Below are positions 44,829 to 54,831 of a stretch of DNA of 64,000 bases, piece by piece; position 1 is the stretch's first letter, and each line of letters starts with the position of its first letter. The translations under genes and the position numbers were made by a program. The DNA comes from Calothrix sp. NIES-2100 (GTDB taxonomy: Bacteria; Cyanobacteriota; Cyanobacteriia; Cyanobacteriales; Nostocaceae): contig NZ_AP018178.1 in the NCBI RefSeq assembly GCF_002368195.1, positions 4,131,421 through 4,195,420 on the forward strand. Reading direction: 5' to 3'. The notes under the pieces are model-generated. The model saw only the letters and a list, made by a program, of their open reading frames with translations. It made no database searches and was not told the DNA's origin.

Positions 44829-45122
44829 ATGATTCTTGAAGCCGTGATGCTTCATGTTAAACCTGGGATGGAATTGCAATTTGAATCTGCTTTCAAAAAA
44901 GCTTCTAAGATTATTGCGTCGATGAATGGATATTTATCCCATGAACTCCATCGCTGCGTCGAAGTTAATGGTAAATATCTCTTACTTGTGAGATGGGAAA
45001 CTTTAGAATCTCATACTGTGGGATTTAGAGGTTCTGCTGAGTATCAAGAGTGGAAAAAATTGCTGCATCATTTTTATGAGCCATTTCCCACTGTTGAACA
45101 TTTTGAAGAAGTTGAAATGTAG
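44829..45122 (+). CDS. Antibiotic biosynthesis monooxygenase (ABM) family protein
   Basis: A 97-residue protein of the dimeric alpha+beta barrel ABM fold: ILEAVMLHVKPGMELQFESAFKKA, GYLSHELHRCVEVNGKYLLLVRWETLESHTVGFRGSAEYQEWKKLL and the terminal PFPTVEHFEEVE strand. Family members include quinone monooxygenases, haem-degrading enzymes and proteins without known activity. The conserved His in SHTVGFRGS fits the common ABM pattern. AGGA lies 11 bases upstream of ATG. It stands just after the MITE and is the sole gene on the plus strand here. Confidence 0.88.
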   Translation: MILEAVMLHVKPGMELQFESAFKKASKIIASMNGYLSHELHRCVEVNGKYLLLVRWETLESHTVGFRGSAEYQEWKKLLHHFYEPFPTVEHFEEVEM

Positions 45123-45179
45123 TCAACGGCGGGAAAAGCCTTACCCTAAAAATGCATCTGTTGCATTCTTTTTTTAATG

Positions 45180-45208
45180 ACAAATGACAAATGACAAACG
45201 ACAAATGA
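45180..45208. repeat. AAATGAC heptamer repeat
   Basis: Four ACAAATG/ACAAACG-type heptamers in tandem in the convergent gap between the ABM and helicase genes. Confidence 0.8.
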
Positions 45209-45215
45209 CGAATTA

Positions 45216-47528
45216 TTAATCTACCTTTTGCAACTGTGCTACTCTGGGGTCAACAATTTTTTGCCCCAAATTAGCAAATTTAATTGCCACAGAAAGCTTA
45301 TTTCCTTCCCCAAATACATGTGTAATTTCACCAATACCAAAGGTTTTGTGTAATACGCGATCGCCTACTTGCCAATTCTGCTTACCATTGCTAGCAGCAG
45401 GACTTTTAGTATAGGTTTGACGAGTCTTACGTCCGGTAGTTAATAATTCTTCTGGTAATTCGTCCAAAAATTGCGATCGCATGGCGGGTTCACGAGAACC
45501 GTAAAGGCGGCGTTCACGGGCGTGTGATAAATATAACCGTTCTTGGGCGCGGGTAATTCCCACGTAACACAGGCGGCGTTCTTCTTCTAAAGATGCGGGA
45601 TCGCTGAGGGAACGGTAACCGGGAAATAGTCCCTGTTCCAAACCCACCAAAAAGACTACCGGAAATTCTAGCCCTTTTGAAGCGTGCAAAGTCATCAAAG
45701 AAACCGCTGTTTGTCCTTCTTTTAAATTATCCAAATCGGAACTGAGGGCGGTACTTTGTAAGAATCCTTGTAGGGTAGCATCTTCGTTTTCTTCTTGAAA
45801 TTGCAGTACAGCGTTGTAAAGTTCTTGGACGTTTTGTACCCTATCTTGTGATTCATCCGTACCCTGATTTAGCAAGTCTTGCACATAACCAGAGTCTTCT
45901 AGTATACCTTGAACAATCTCCCCAGCGGGAAGCGTGCCGATTTGTCCTTGCCAACGGTTAATCATTTCCGCAAAGCCTTTCACCGATTTCGCCCCCCGTC
46001 CAGCTAAGGTATTAACTGATGTCTCATCTGACAATATTTCCCAGAGAGTTGTCCCTAATTGCTGAGAGGCGTTAATCAAAGCATCAATGGTGGTTTTCCC
46101 AATACCCCGCCGGGGAGTATTGATGACTCGTAACAAACTTACAGTATCCGCCGGATTGGCGATCGCTCTTAAATAAGCTATAACATCTTTAATTTCTTTG
46201 CGATCGTAAAACCTCATTCCCCCCACCACTGTGTAAGGAATTTGATATTTCACTAACAGTTCTTCAAAGGGTCGCGATTGGGCGTTTGTCCGATAAAGTA
46301 TGGCAAAACTACCCCAATTTAATTCCGGATTTTGATATTCTAAAGAGCGAATTTGATTGATGATAAACTCGGCTTCGTCTAGTTCATTATCCGCTTTGTG
46401 ACAATAAATTTGCTCACCTGCTCCCCGCGTCGGTCTGAGAACTTTATCAATCCGTTGGGTATTATTTTCAATCAGTTCATTAGCCGCTTGCAGAATATTT
46501 TCACAGGAGCGATAGTTTTCTTCCAACTTCACCATTGTTCTGGTGTCTTCATCTTCTAAGCCATCACCAAAATCTTCTTGAAACTCTAGCAAGATGGTGA
46601 AGTCAGCCATTCTAAAAGAGTAAATTGACTGGTCAGCATCACCAACAACAAACACCGAGCGATTTTGCCAATTCCATTCACTCTTTCTATCTTCACCATT
46701 GGTCACCAACAGGCGAATCAAGTCATACTGAGTGCGATTAGTATCTTGATATTCATCAACTAGAATATGGTGAAATTGTTTATGCCAGTAAGCTAATACT
46801 TGCTCATTTTGTTGAAATAGTTTTGTTGGAATTAAAATCAGATCATCAAAATCAAGGGCGTTATTTTGTGCCAGCTTATCTTGATAACGACTATAGACAT
46901 CAGCAATTACCCGTCCGCGATAATTCGGTTGTTCACGCTCAAAGTCTTGAGGTGATAAACCTTGATTTTTAGCGTTACTAATAGCATAACGAACCGAACG
47001 AGCATCAAATTTTTTATTGTCTAGGTTTAGGTCTTTAGTAACAATTTCTTTTATCAGACTTTGAACATCAGATTCATCAAATATAGAAAAATTGTTATTC
47101 CAACACCGTCCTTTTTCATCTTGATATTTTCCAAGTTCAAAACGAAGAATACGAGAGCATAAGCTGTGAAAAGTGGCACACCACAAAAATTTAATTTTTT
47201 CTTTATAAACTTTTGAGCGTAATTGTGTTTGTTGGTATTCCGTCAACAAATCAAACCTTGTTCCGTATTCTTTTATTGCCTCTTGTTCCGCAAACAGCTT
47301 TTGAATCCGTTCCTTCATCTCCCTAGCGGCTTTATTCGTAAAAGTCACCGCCAAAATATTTTCTGGATTTACACTGTGTTTGAGAATCAGGTTAGCAATC
47401 CGGTAAGTCAGCGCGCGTGTTTTACCGGAACCTGCGCCAGCCACAACTAGCAGCGGGCCGCAGTAGTGTTCCACAGCTTGACGTTGGCTGGGGTTAAGAT
47501 GGCTAAGAAAGTCAATAGTTGTGGTCAT
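45216..47528 (-). CDS. pcrA: ATP-dependent DNA helicase PcrA/UvrD
   Basis: A 770-residue superfamily 1A 3'-5' helicase used in nucleotide excision repair, replication restart and removal of RecA. Visible motifs: Q-motif LNPSQRQAVEH, Walker A AGAGSGKT, motif Ia VTFTNKAAREMKERI, Walker B DEYQDTN, motif III GDADQSIYSFR, motif IV LEENYRSC, motif V LMTLHASKGLEFPVVFLVGLEQGLFP and motif VI ITRAQERLYLSHA. The C-terminal Tudor-like domain (WQVGDRVLHKTFGIGEI), which binds RNA polymerase, is present and indicates PcrA rather than Rep. The gene is not in an operon. Confidence 0.96.
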   Translation of the reverse strand: MTTTIDFLSHLNPSQRQAVEHYCGPLLVVAGAGSGKTRALTYRIANLILKHSVNPENILAVTFTNKAAREMKERIQKLFAEQEAIKEYGTRFDLLTEYQQTQLRSKVYKEKIKFLWCATFHSLCSRILRFELGKYQDEKGRCWNNNFSIFDESDVQSLIKEIVTKDLNLDNKKFDARSVRYAISNAKNQGLSPQDFEREQPNYRGRVIADVYSRYQDKLAQNNALDFDDLILIPTKLFQQNEQVLAYWHKQFHHILVDEYQDTNRTQYDLIRLLVTNGEDRKSEWNWQNRSVFVVGDADQSIYSFRMADFTILLEFQEDFGDGLEDEDTRTMVKLEENYRSCENILQAANELIENNTQRIDKVLRPTRGAGEQIYCHKADNELDEAEFIINQIRSLEYQNPELNWGSFAILYRTNAQSRPFEELLVKYQIPYTVVGGMRFYDRKEIKDVIAYLRAIANPADTVSLLRVINTPRRGIGKTTIDALINASQQLGTTLWEILSDETSVNTLAGRGAKSVKGFAEMINRWQGQIGTLPAGEIVQGILEDSGYVQDLLNQGTDESQDRVQNVQELYNAVLQFQEENEDATLQGFLQSTALSSDLDNLKEGQTAVSLMTLHASKGLEFPVVFLVGLEQGLFPGYRSLSDPASLEEERRLCYVGITRAQERLYLSHARERRLYGSREPAMRSQFLDELPEELLTTGRKTRQTYTKSPAASNGKQNWQVGDRVLHKTFGIGEITHVFGEGNKLSVAIKFANLGQKIVDPRVAQLQKVD

Positions 47529-48624
47529 GGATGAACCAAAGCGACTGGGCAGAGAATTGCTTATGTTGAGAGTATCGCACTCAACGCCTATTATTCTAGG
47601 CTAATTCCAATATCTCAATTCCCATCTGTCGAATTTGGAAGCATCCGAATTTTGCCCTGAATAAATTTGTAGTGGGAGCATCTTGCTCCCTAATCTCTAG
47701 TCAGCACCCTAGAGAGCCATCACTACAAAAATCTATTTAGATCATTACACAATTGGGACGCTGTCGTCGAATTTTCCTCTACAAATCTAATTTTTTTCTA
47801 CCTAAAGTGTGACACACAACATGGAAAAACAGCCGAAATTATTGGCTTTATATATCAGACTAACTTTACATAATATCCGGATTTGTGAAGATTTCTATTG
47901 AATTAGAACTATTCCGTAATTCTTCGGTTTCAATTGAATTTTTCCTAAAAGACAATTGATTTCATGATGGAATTAATAGATTACACTCTATATTAATAAT
48001 TCTATCATAACCAAGTGAATTCAAATTATGTCGAGCATTGATGATTGCCTCCTAAAGTAATGATTCTGCTGATTGAATTCACATTGCTCAATACCATGTG
48101 CCATCATCTACCGAAAAAAGATATGTCGGAACTATTGCGAAAAGAATTGGGTGATTTTAGTACTATTGTTGGTTTTAAAGCAGCAACTACAGGTTTCGCA
48201 AGGCTCATACTTATATTTTACTACTAGCAGCATATTGAAAAGAGCGAATTTCGGCAGGTGCGTAAAATTCTTACCTTGATGAATCAAAGAATGTAAAAGC
48301 TCATGATTATTGGTTTCAGCCATACTGATTTTCATGGTGCTTGGTGAGAAGTAGAGGTTTTACTAGCTCTTAGATTGATTAAGGAAAATAACTGACCTCC
48401 GATATTGTAAGTCAACTCTACACGACTCCATAGCTGAAGTAGTAATTTTTTTATTATAGGTTTTCATGTTACCTTGCACAGTTGAGAAAAACTGTAAAAA
48501 TCAGGTATTTATTGCTGGAGTTTAACCTCAACTAGTATTTACTTGATTCTCAATCCAGAGATATTGTAGTCTCGTAAATTTTGCATAACTGACGACTCTT
48601 TTAACCAAAAGACAGGGTGATATT
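47529..48624. other. Long gene-poor intergenic region
   Basis: About 1.1 kb. It carries a palindromic repeat (47666-47729). Short overlapping frames around 48045-48335 on both strands have no ribosome site and no recognisable family; the plus reading ...DMSELLRKELGDFSTIVGFKAAT followed after a stop by HIEKSEFRQVRKILTLMNQRM could be a decayed gene. The rest is AT-rich with no visible RNA gene. Confidence 0.5.
47666..47729. repeat. Palindromic repeat bounded by TTTGTAGTG / CACTACAAA
   Basis: Perfect 9-bp outer arms enclose the hairpin GGGAGCA TCT TGCTCCC and a CTCTAG...CTAGAG pair. It has the size and form of a small interspersed element. Non-coding. Confidence 0.7.
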
Positions 48625-49485
48625 ATGGCAATTACTGGGAATTTTGCTGATTTTCCTCTACCAGAACTACTGCAATTTTTAGCGCAAGGAAAAAAGTCAG
48701 GTGTACTTTACATCAATGTTTCATCAAACACCAATGATAATAAAAAAGAGCAAGTTTACTACATCTGGTTGCATCAAGGTCGAGTGATTGCAGCTGCCGA
48801 TCGCTTAGACAAACAAGGCTTAACATTAATGATCGATGAACGTGGATGGATTAGTGAGCGCGTTATTTCTAGAGTCACACAGATTTCGTCAAACTTCATC
48901 AATAAGCCTCTGGGTTTAGTTCTTAAATCCCAAGGCTTACTGCAACCAGAACAAATAAAACTGTTGTTTCACAACCAGATATTAAAACCAATCTGTAACT
49001 TATTTCAACGTCAGGATGGTCTATTTCAATTTAATCAAGTAGAAACACTACCTTTACCCTTATTAGAGATGACGGGTTTAAGTATGTCAGCTACTGAGGT
49101 GACGCTGACGAGTTTGCGACTAGTCCGAGACTGGAGTGCTTTAGCCAAAAAATTTCCCAAACCCACTTCTAGTTTGTCAAGTGTGAGTGGAAAACAACCC
49201 CAGATCCAGCTTAACGCTCAAGAATGGCAAGTCTGGGAATTTGTCAACGGTAATATTTCTCTCAAGGATATCGCCTGTCAGATTGGCATCCCAATAGAAA
49301 CTGTACAGCAAATTGCTTACCGACTAATTGTCATCGGTTTAATAGAAGAAAACTCTCAAGTTACTCCTGCTGCTTCATTTACTTCCCCAGTTCCAGAAGA
49401 TGAGGTACTGGAGTCTAACATGAAACCATCTATTAGTAAGTCGTTTTTGACAAATTTTGTGGGTTTTATGCGCAATAAAGCCTAA
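48625..49485 (+). CDS. DUF4388 domain protein
   Basis: A 286-residue protein starting with a DUF4388 domain (residues 1-110: ITGNFADFPLPELLQFLAQGKKSGVLYINV and WLHQGRVIAAADR). This domain is found in PatA-like response-regulator proteins and GTPase-linked signalling proteins of cyanobacteria and myxobacteria. A second helical part (110-180) is followed by a C-terminal winged-helix-like segment (WEFVNGNISLKDIACQIGIPIETVQQIAYRLIVIGLIEEN). No receiver domain or catalytic motif is present. It is likely an adaptor in a signalling pathway. It converges with the actin-fold protein gene 74 bp away. Confidence 0.82.
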   Translation: MAITGNFADFPLPELLQFLAQGKKSGVLYINVSSNTNDNKKEQVYYIWLHQGRVIAAADRLDKQGLTLMIDERGWISERVISRVTQISSNFINKPLGLVLKSQGLLQPEQIKLLFHNQILKPICNLFQRQDGLFQFNQVETLPLPLLEMTGLSMSATEVTLTSLRLVRDWSALAKKFPKPTSSLSSVSGKQPQIQLNAQEWQVWEFVNGNISLKDIACQIGIPIETVQQIAYRLIVIGLIEENSQVTPAASFTSPVPEDEVLESNMKPSISKSFLTNFVGFMRNKA

Positions 49486-49559
49486 ATAAATAGTATCGCC
49501 ATCAACCCTGATTATTGCCAGATTTCTGTCCAGTCAACAGACAGATTCTGGCAAAATAT

Positions 49560-52016
49560 TTAATTTGACCATTTAGCCGCCCATTGCTTACCTAAAACCT
49601 TCAACATAGCCTTCAAACTTAATATGTAAGCAGGTTCTAAGCGAATTTCATCTGATTTACCCCTGATTTTGAGTAAAATATTTGTCAATTCGCGGTTGGT
49701 TTCGCGCCATAATTTTTCGTTATTTTGGGTTTCTGGACTTCTTTTATACCCTTCTAGTGGTTTGATTCCTTTAATATCTAGTTCTTCCAAAGCCATATCA
49801 AAATCATAAAGAAACTGCGGTAATATTTCTAATTTAGGAATTTTAAATTGCTCAATACCATCCTCGTTTTTTAACAATTCTAAGCGCTGATTCCAGTTTA
49901 TTGGTCTACCATTGACTTCAGAATATTCTCCTGTAATCAATGAGTCTTTATCTTTTTTCTTCGCTACTTGCAGCTTAGTTTTATTGAGAACTAAACCGCA
50001 AGCAACTTCATCCTTCAGATTTTGGCTTAATCGCGTAGTTATTTCTGTATCTTCAAATCCAGATGCTTTACTCAACATTCGGCTGAATAATTTATTAATT
50101 TCCGAATAGCGATCAAATCTGCAGCCTTCAGCCAGCCATTGCAAAAATCGACCACCATTGCCACCTATATATACGGGAGTGATTTCATTGCGGCTATATT
50201 TACCTTCGGCGTGCAGAATTTTTAAAATAATTCCTACATAATAATATAAACCTGAAAACCCAATTGCTATCAGTTGTATTAATTCCTGAAAATCCGGTTG
50301 ATCTACTATAAATTTTCGTTTATTATTTAGCCAATTATCACCTTCTAATCGCACCCACAAATCTAGCTTGGGATTAAATGCAGTACCTTTTAATCCTTTG
50401 ACTTTAGCAGCAGTAATCCCAAATCTACTCTCCATAAACATAGGATTGAGTTCTAAAAATTGAGAAAATAAATCTCGACCAGCAAACATCATTGAACATT
50501 GATGAATCAGATTATTTTCCTCCCAAACAGATATATGAGAAGTATCATCTTTTATATAAATACAAGTAGTATTAATTAGGTCGTGTTCTTCCTGGTCGGC
50601 AAAATATTGAGCAAATGCTAAAGTTTCTGAACGGAAATAGTCTACATTATCTATCTGTGGAGAATTCTGAATAATTCCTGTCTTGGCTTGTAATTCCTTC
50701 GTTAAATCTTGCCATGTCTGAGCATATCTATACTGGTCATTAAGAGAAAAAGCTGATGAGAAAGATAATGACCATTGAATTTCCCTGACATAGTTTTTGG
50801 CTGCTATAGCTGAAATGTGTAAAGCTAAGTGTTTGAGAAACAGTTGATTGTAACTAAAGTCCTGTGAATCTTCCCATTTGAGATTAGTTTTAATCCAGTC
50901 TTCTTGAGGCTTAAATCGATTGCGATCTGGTACATAAATTCGACCGTCAAAAATTGGTTGCCAATCTTCCTGATTTGACCCAGTATTCCCTCTAATTGTT
51001 AATACACTAGATAGAGGAAGAGGTTTTTCCACAGGAATAAAATTTATAGGGATGAAGTATTCATACAAAAGTGGGTATAGAGTTCCTGGGTCATATTCTG
51101 TTACCTGTAAAAGTAAATTTTCTAGGTTTAAAGGTTCTACTACACCATATCTATTAACATAAATATTAGTAAAATCAGCACTAAAGTCTATCCCAATTAT
51201 CCATGAGCTTCTACACTCAATTTCACTTGGATATTGCAGTAGAATTAAACCTAGATTTTTTTTATCTTGACCCTGACAAATAATAAAATATGGAAATTGC
51301 TCTAAATACGCTATTTGGTAGGAACCCCCACCATCTTTGAAAATATGGGTTTGCTTGGCTTCCGGTAGGTAAATCTGAAAAGTGTCATTTTTGTGTTCGC
51401 CATCGTAGTAAAATGCGTAATAGGATTGCCAACCTTTGGCTTTAAAATTAGGCCAAACGTCTATAACAGGCACTTCTGCTAAAGCATTCTCTTCTTTGAT
51501 GGGGTAATCTTTGAATATGCGATAATTAGCAGGGGGATTGCCATTGTTTAAACCTGCTAGTGGTAAATCTAAAATTATCCTGACATAAGGCTCATCATCA
51601 TTATTAAATGATTGGAATTGAATCCGGCGAATGATATCTTCCGGTGTTAAATACTCTAACAATTTAGGATTGAGAGGAATTAGTGGTGTAATCCGGTAAC
51701 CCTCAAAAGTTAAAAGTACAGTTTCTTTGGTGAGATAAGCACCAGCTAAAGCTTCTTCTTGATTAATAAAAGAAAACTCTGGTAATAATAAATCTTTAGA
51801 TTCAATCCATTGCACATTTTGCCAGACAAGTTTTTTAGTTCGTAAATCTTCTATTTTTAAAGATGCTAGAGTTTCACCTCCATAAACCCATATATTTTGT
51901 GGTAATTCATTCCATGCTTTAGTAATTTCTGCATCTATAATTAATAAGTCAGGTAATATACCTTTTTCTAGACTGGGAATTAAACGGACATGAGATGGAG
52001 AATTTGAGTAAGTCAT
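49560..52016 (-). CDS. Large protein with a divergent actin/Hsp70-like (ASKHA) fold
   Basis: An 818-residue protein I cannot place in a characterised family. Three motifs in the right order suggest the ASKHA fold: IIGIDFSADFTNIYVNRYG (about residue 275; phosphate-1 loop, compare DFGTSNT), TTCIYIKDDTSHISVWEENNLIHQ (about 490; phosphate-2 position, but degenerate), and PVYIGGNGGRFLQWLAEG (about 620; adenosine motif GGNGxR). An N-terminal ~270 residues of beta-rich sequence and a C-terminal helical part are added. SrfB-like and MreB/ParM-related proteins share this plan. No signal peptide or membrane segments are seen. The neighbours are a DUF4388 gene and a histidine kinase gene. Confidence 0.65.
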   Translation of the reverse strand: MTYSNSPSHVRLIPSLEKGILPDLLIIDAEITKAWNELPQNIWVYGGETLASLKIEDLRTKKLVWQNVQWIESKDLLLPEFSFINQEEALAGAYLTKETVLLTFEGYRITPLIPLNPKLLEYLTPEDIIRRIQFQSFNNDDEPYVRIILDLPLAGLNNGNPPANYRIFKDYPIKEENALAEVPVIDVWPNFKAKGWQSYYAFYYDGEHKNDTFQIYLPEAKQTHIFKDGGGSYQIAYLEQFPYFIICQGQDKKNLGLILLQYPSEIECRSSWIIGIDFSADFTNIYVNRYGVVEPLNLENLLLQVTEYDPGTLYPLLYEYFIPINFIPVEKPLPLSSVLTIRGNTGSNQEDWQPIFDGRIYVPDRNRFKPQEDWIKTNLKWEDSQDFSYNQLFLKHLALHISAIAAKNYVREIQWSLSFSSAFSLNDQYRYAQTWQDLTKELQAKTGIIQNSPQIDNVDYFRSETLAFAQYFADQEEHDLINTTCIYIKDDTSHISVWEENNLIHQCSMMFAGRDLFSQFLELNPMFMESRFGITAAKVKGLKGTAFNPKLDLWVRLEGDNWLNNKRKFIVDQPDFQELIQLIAIGFSGLYYYVGIILKILHAEGKYSRNEITPVYIGGNGGRFLQWLAEGCRFDRYSEINKLFSRMLSKASGFEDTEITTRLSQNLKDEVACGLVLNKTKLQVAKKKDKDSLITGEYSEVNGRPINWNQRLELLKNEDGIEQFKIPKLEILPQFLYDFDMALEELDIKGIKPLEGYKRSPETQNNEKLWRETNRELTNILLKIRGKSDEIRLEPAYILSLKAMLKVLGKQWAAKWSN

Positions 52017-52298
52017 TCTAAATATTGGTCTGAAAGATAAAGTAGAAGATAGATGGCAGAATCAGTAGATGAGTATAATACCGTTTATGGATGAAGATGC
52101 GTTTAATTAGCCCACGAAGGTGGGCTTTGTTTGTGTAGCCCCACCCTTATAGGGTGAGAGCGAATATAGCGCAACTTCACATAGAATTGGTATAACTAAA
52201 TATAATGTGTTCTGTCCGCAGCGAACGCGAACAGCGTCTCGTAGAGAGGAACGTAGGAGCGTAGCGGCTTACCGCTCTTTAGCAATCGCAAAGACTGG

Positions 52299-52329
52299 GA
52301 TTGCTTCGTCGTTCCTCCTCGCAATGACA
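52299..52329 (-). repeat. Dispersed 31-bp repeat (TGTCATTGCGAGGAGG type), copy 2
   Basis: Inverted copy of 4997-5027, 30 of 31 positions identical. Confidence 0.85.
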
Positions 52330-52365
52330 TCTTATGTTTAATTATGCCCTGAATTATCCGACAAG

Positions 52366-52426
52366 TAGGGGCACGGCTTCCGCAGACTCTCGGTAAAACA
52401 GAGAATTGATCGGTGTCGTGCCCCTA
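52366..52426. repeat. Palindromic repeat bounded by TAGGGGCACGGC
   Basis: Outer arms TAGGGGCACGGC (52366-52377) and GTCGTGCCCCTA (52415-52426) pair with one mismatch. The arms resemble the hairpin at 3412-3432, here split by a 37-base insert. Confidence 0.7.
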
Positions 52427-52457
52427 AAATTGGAATATTTTTTGATTTGGAAGACCC

Positions 52458-54182
52458 TTATTCTTGCACCGTCAAAGGTAAACGCACGGTAAAAGTAGAA
52501 CCCACACCCAGCTGACTTTTGACGAGAATTTCACCACCCATCATCTGGCAAAAATGGCGGCTAATTGCTAACCCTAAACCAGTACCACCATACTTTTTCG
52601 TAGTTGATGTATCCCCTTGGATAAAAGGTTGAAATAACTGCTTTTGTTGAGTTTGTGACATGCCAATTCCTGTGTCGCTCACAGTAAAAGTTATGATCCC
52701 AAAAGGCGCTTCTGGTGCTAAGTCTTCTTTTTCACTTTTAACTGTTAGCGTAACTTTGCCATTTGTGGTAAATTTAGCTGCATTACTTAACAAATTTAAC
52801 AATACTTGCCGCATCCGAGTTTGATCGGCATACATTATACCCAGTTGCTCATCACAATCGACTTCTAAAATATTGCCGTTTTTCTCTACAGCCGATCTCA
52901 CGGTGAGAACGACATTATTAATTAGTGTCGCAATCTCAAATGTCTCTGGGTAGAGATTCATTTTCCCGGCTTCAATTTTTGATAAGTCAAGGATGTCGTT
53001 AATTAGTTCGAGTAAATGTCTACCAGCAGCATTAATTGTTTCTAAATCAGTAGTAAAATCTCCCGATAAACCTAAATCGTTAGCATCATCTTGTAGCAGT
53101 TGACTCAAGCCAATCACAGCATTTAGTGGTGTCCGTAATTCGTGACTGACATTGGCGAGAAATATGCTTTTTGCTTTGCTAGCGGCTTCGGCTAATTCTT
53201 TAGCTTGTTGTAATTCTTTAGTCCGTTCTGATACTCGCTCAATTAAACGATTTAAAGATTTAGCTAATAAGCCAATTTCATCTTCTGTGGTGATTGGTGC
53301 GCGTAAATCAAAATTGGATTTTCTTGCTACCTGTTCCGCTACTTGGGTAACCGTGATCACTGGCTCGGCGATCGCGCGACTAGTCCGCCAAGCTACAATG
53401 GCCGCGATCGCCACTGATACCAGCATACTCATGATCACAATTAATCTCTCAACACCTTTAGCCTGCTCTACACCTCTTGTTCTTTCTTGCTCTTGGAATT
53501 CAGCATACTCTAAGATATTACTCAGTGTTTGCGAAAGCTGCTCTAGCCGCGTAGCTGTGTCGCCACGCATAGTTTTCAGTAATCGCTCTCGTGCTGCATA
53601 AATTTGCTGCGTCTGCACTGGCTGAGATTCAATTTGCTGTAAAACAGAATCTATCTGCTTAACATAAGACTCTAAATTAGTCGAATAATCTTCTAATAAA
53701 GCTTCTAAAGTGGTACTTGTTGCTGCTAATTGTTGAGGATTTTTATCTATAAAATTATTAATATCTGATTCTAATTTTTTAGCTTCATCAACACTTTTGA
53801 GAAACTCAGTTTTTTGAGTTTGCAGCCGTTTCGGCTCTTCTAATACCGCAACTAAGTTGGAACTATATAATTGTGCCCCCACTACCGCATCTTTATAGTT
53901 ATTTAGTAGTTGTCCTTGCTGATGAGCTTGATTTAGTTGTGTTATTTCTCTTCCCCGGTAATAGTTGGCAATTACCAAACCAGTGAGTGAACCAAAAAAA
54001 CCAATCCCAATGGCTACAAAATACCCATAGCCAATTTTTTGATGTATGCGCCAAGAACTCGCTTTGAGTTTCCCTCGTGAAGGAAATTCAATAGTTGGGA
54101 GTTCGTCTGTCGATGGCTCTTGAGCTGGCACTGTTTTGCTTTGCGAACTGCTGTCAACAGGGATTCGCTTTTGAGTTTGCAT
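52458..54182 (-). CDS. Membrane sensor histidine kinase
   Basis: A 574-residue two-component sensor. An N-terminal cytoplasmic tail (1-45) leads to a first membrane helix (YFVAIGIGFFGSLTGLVIANY). A periplasmic, mostly helical sensor region (about 75-235, four-helix-bundle-like) follows, then a second helix (LIVIMSMLVSVAIAAIVAW) and a HAMP domain (EPVITVTQVAEQVARKSNFD...). After a short coiled coil comes the HisKA domain with the phospho-acceptor in FLANVSHELRTPLN, and the HATPase domain with N box (LLNLLSNAAKF), G1 (DTGIGM) and G2 (GGTGLGLAIS). It lacks an attached receiver, and no response regulator gene is adjacent, so its partner is unknown. Confidence 0.94.
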   Translation of the reverse strand: MQTQKRIPVDSSSQSKTVPAQEPSTDELPTIEFPSRGKLKASSWRIHQKIGYGYFVAIGIGFFGSLTGLVIANYYRGREITQLNQAHQQGQLLNNYKDAVVGAQLYSSNLVAVLEEPKRLQTQKTEFLKSVDEAKKLESDINNFIDKNPQQLAATSTTLEALLEDYSTNLESYVKQIDSVLQQIESQPVQTQQIYAARERLLKTMRGDTATRLEQLSQTLSNILEYAEFQEQERTRGVEQAKGVERLIVIMSMLVSVAIAAIVAWRTSRAIAEPVITVTQVAEQVARKSNFDLRAPITTEDEIGLLAKSLNRLIERVSERTKELQQAKELAEAASKAKSIFLANVSHELRTPLNAVIGLSQLLQDDANDLGLSGDFTTDLETINAAGRHLLELINDILDLSKIEAGKMNLYPETFEIATLINNVVLTVRSAVEKNGNILEVDCDEQLGIMYADQTRMRQVLLNLLSNAAKFTTNGKVTLTVKSEKEDLAPEAPFGIITFTVSDTGIGMSQTQQKQLFQPFIQGDTSTTKKYGGTGLGLAISRHFCQMMGGEILVKSQLGVGSTFTVRLPLTVQE

Positions 54183-54384
54183 CCCTCAAATCTCCTTACC
54201 CTCCCATACAACTCATCACATTGGTCTGGCTTGGGCAAAAATTGTATTAGTGATTAAGACCTAAATTATCTTTTTTTTGTGACAAGAGCAAATTATTTCT
54301 CACGAGATAATTGGCATGACCTTGATTAAATTCCAGTTATTTAACTATAAATTATTAATACGAGCTATCACGGTCAATAAAAAT

Positions 54385-54404
54385 CGCTTTTTCCATAAAA
54401 AGCG
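54385..54404. terminator. Possible hairpin in the kinase-metK gap
   Basis: CGCTTTTT (54385-54392) pairs with AAAAAGCG (54397-54404) around a CCAT loop. AT-rich stem, modest stability. It lies in the 649-bp gap (54183-54831), which otherwise contains only a purine/AAATGAC heptamer repeat at about 54668-54730 and no gene. Confidence 0.35.
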
Positions 54405-54741
54405 CTTCCCTAAACTAAATGCACCCCTACAAGTATATCTTTTTAATTAAGTTACTTCCACACAGCATTAATTGCAGCTATGTCGAGTTAACGGGTAAGC
54501 AAATAATTTACCCTTCTCTAGCCTTCCATAAGCTACCTTCACGCTGTCAAAAGCATTTTAATTGAGTTTCCTACGGCAAAGAGTATCAAAATTACCGCTG
54601 TTTATCGACTGACCGACCGCTTTCCAATCTTATCACCAATTCTTGTAATTAACCAATAACTATCTTTGGGCATGGGGCAGGGGGGCAGGGGAGAAATGAC
54701 AAATGACAAATGACTATTGACAAATGACATGATTTGCGCAA

Positions 54742-54788
54742 TAAAAATCCTCTGCTTGGAAGTAGTTTACTACCATCAAGTCAGAGGA
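54742..54788 (-). terminator. Rho-independent terminator of metK
   Basis: On the minus strand the arms TCCTCTGACTTG and CAAGCAGAGGA pair with one bulged base around an inner GTAG TAAA CTAC hairpin. ATTTTTAT follows. It starts 44 bp after the metK stop, in the right orientation. Confidence 0.75.
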
Positions 54789-54831
54789 TATACTGTCATA
54801 TCTAGCGATCGCTGCTAATATTTACATTGGG

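Larger units (their letters stand above)
52017..52457. other. Intergenic region filled with dispersed repeats
   Basis: Between two minus-strand genes. A GC-rich block around 52207-52275 (containing AGCGTCTCGTAGAGAGG and TAGCGGCTTACCGCTC) is related, inverted, to the block at 21113-21222. It is followed by the 31-bp repeat copy 2 and the TAGGGGCACGGC palindrome. No gene is visible. Confidence 0.65.

Noticed and set aside
48045..48335. Small genes on either strand in the pcrA-DUF4388 gap
   Set aside because: No ribosome sites, overlapping opposite frames, no recognisable family; a decayed gene is possible but unsupported.
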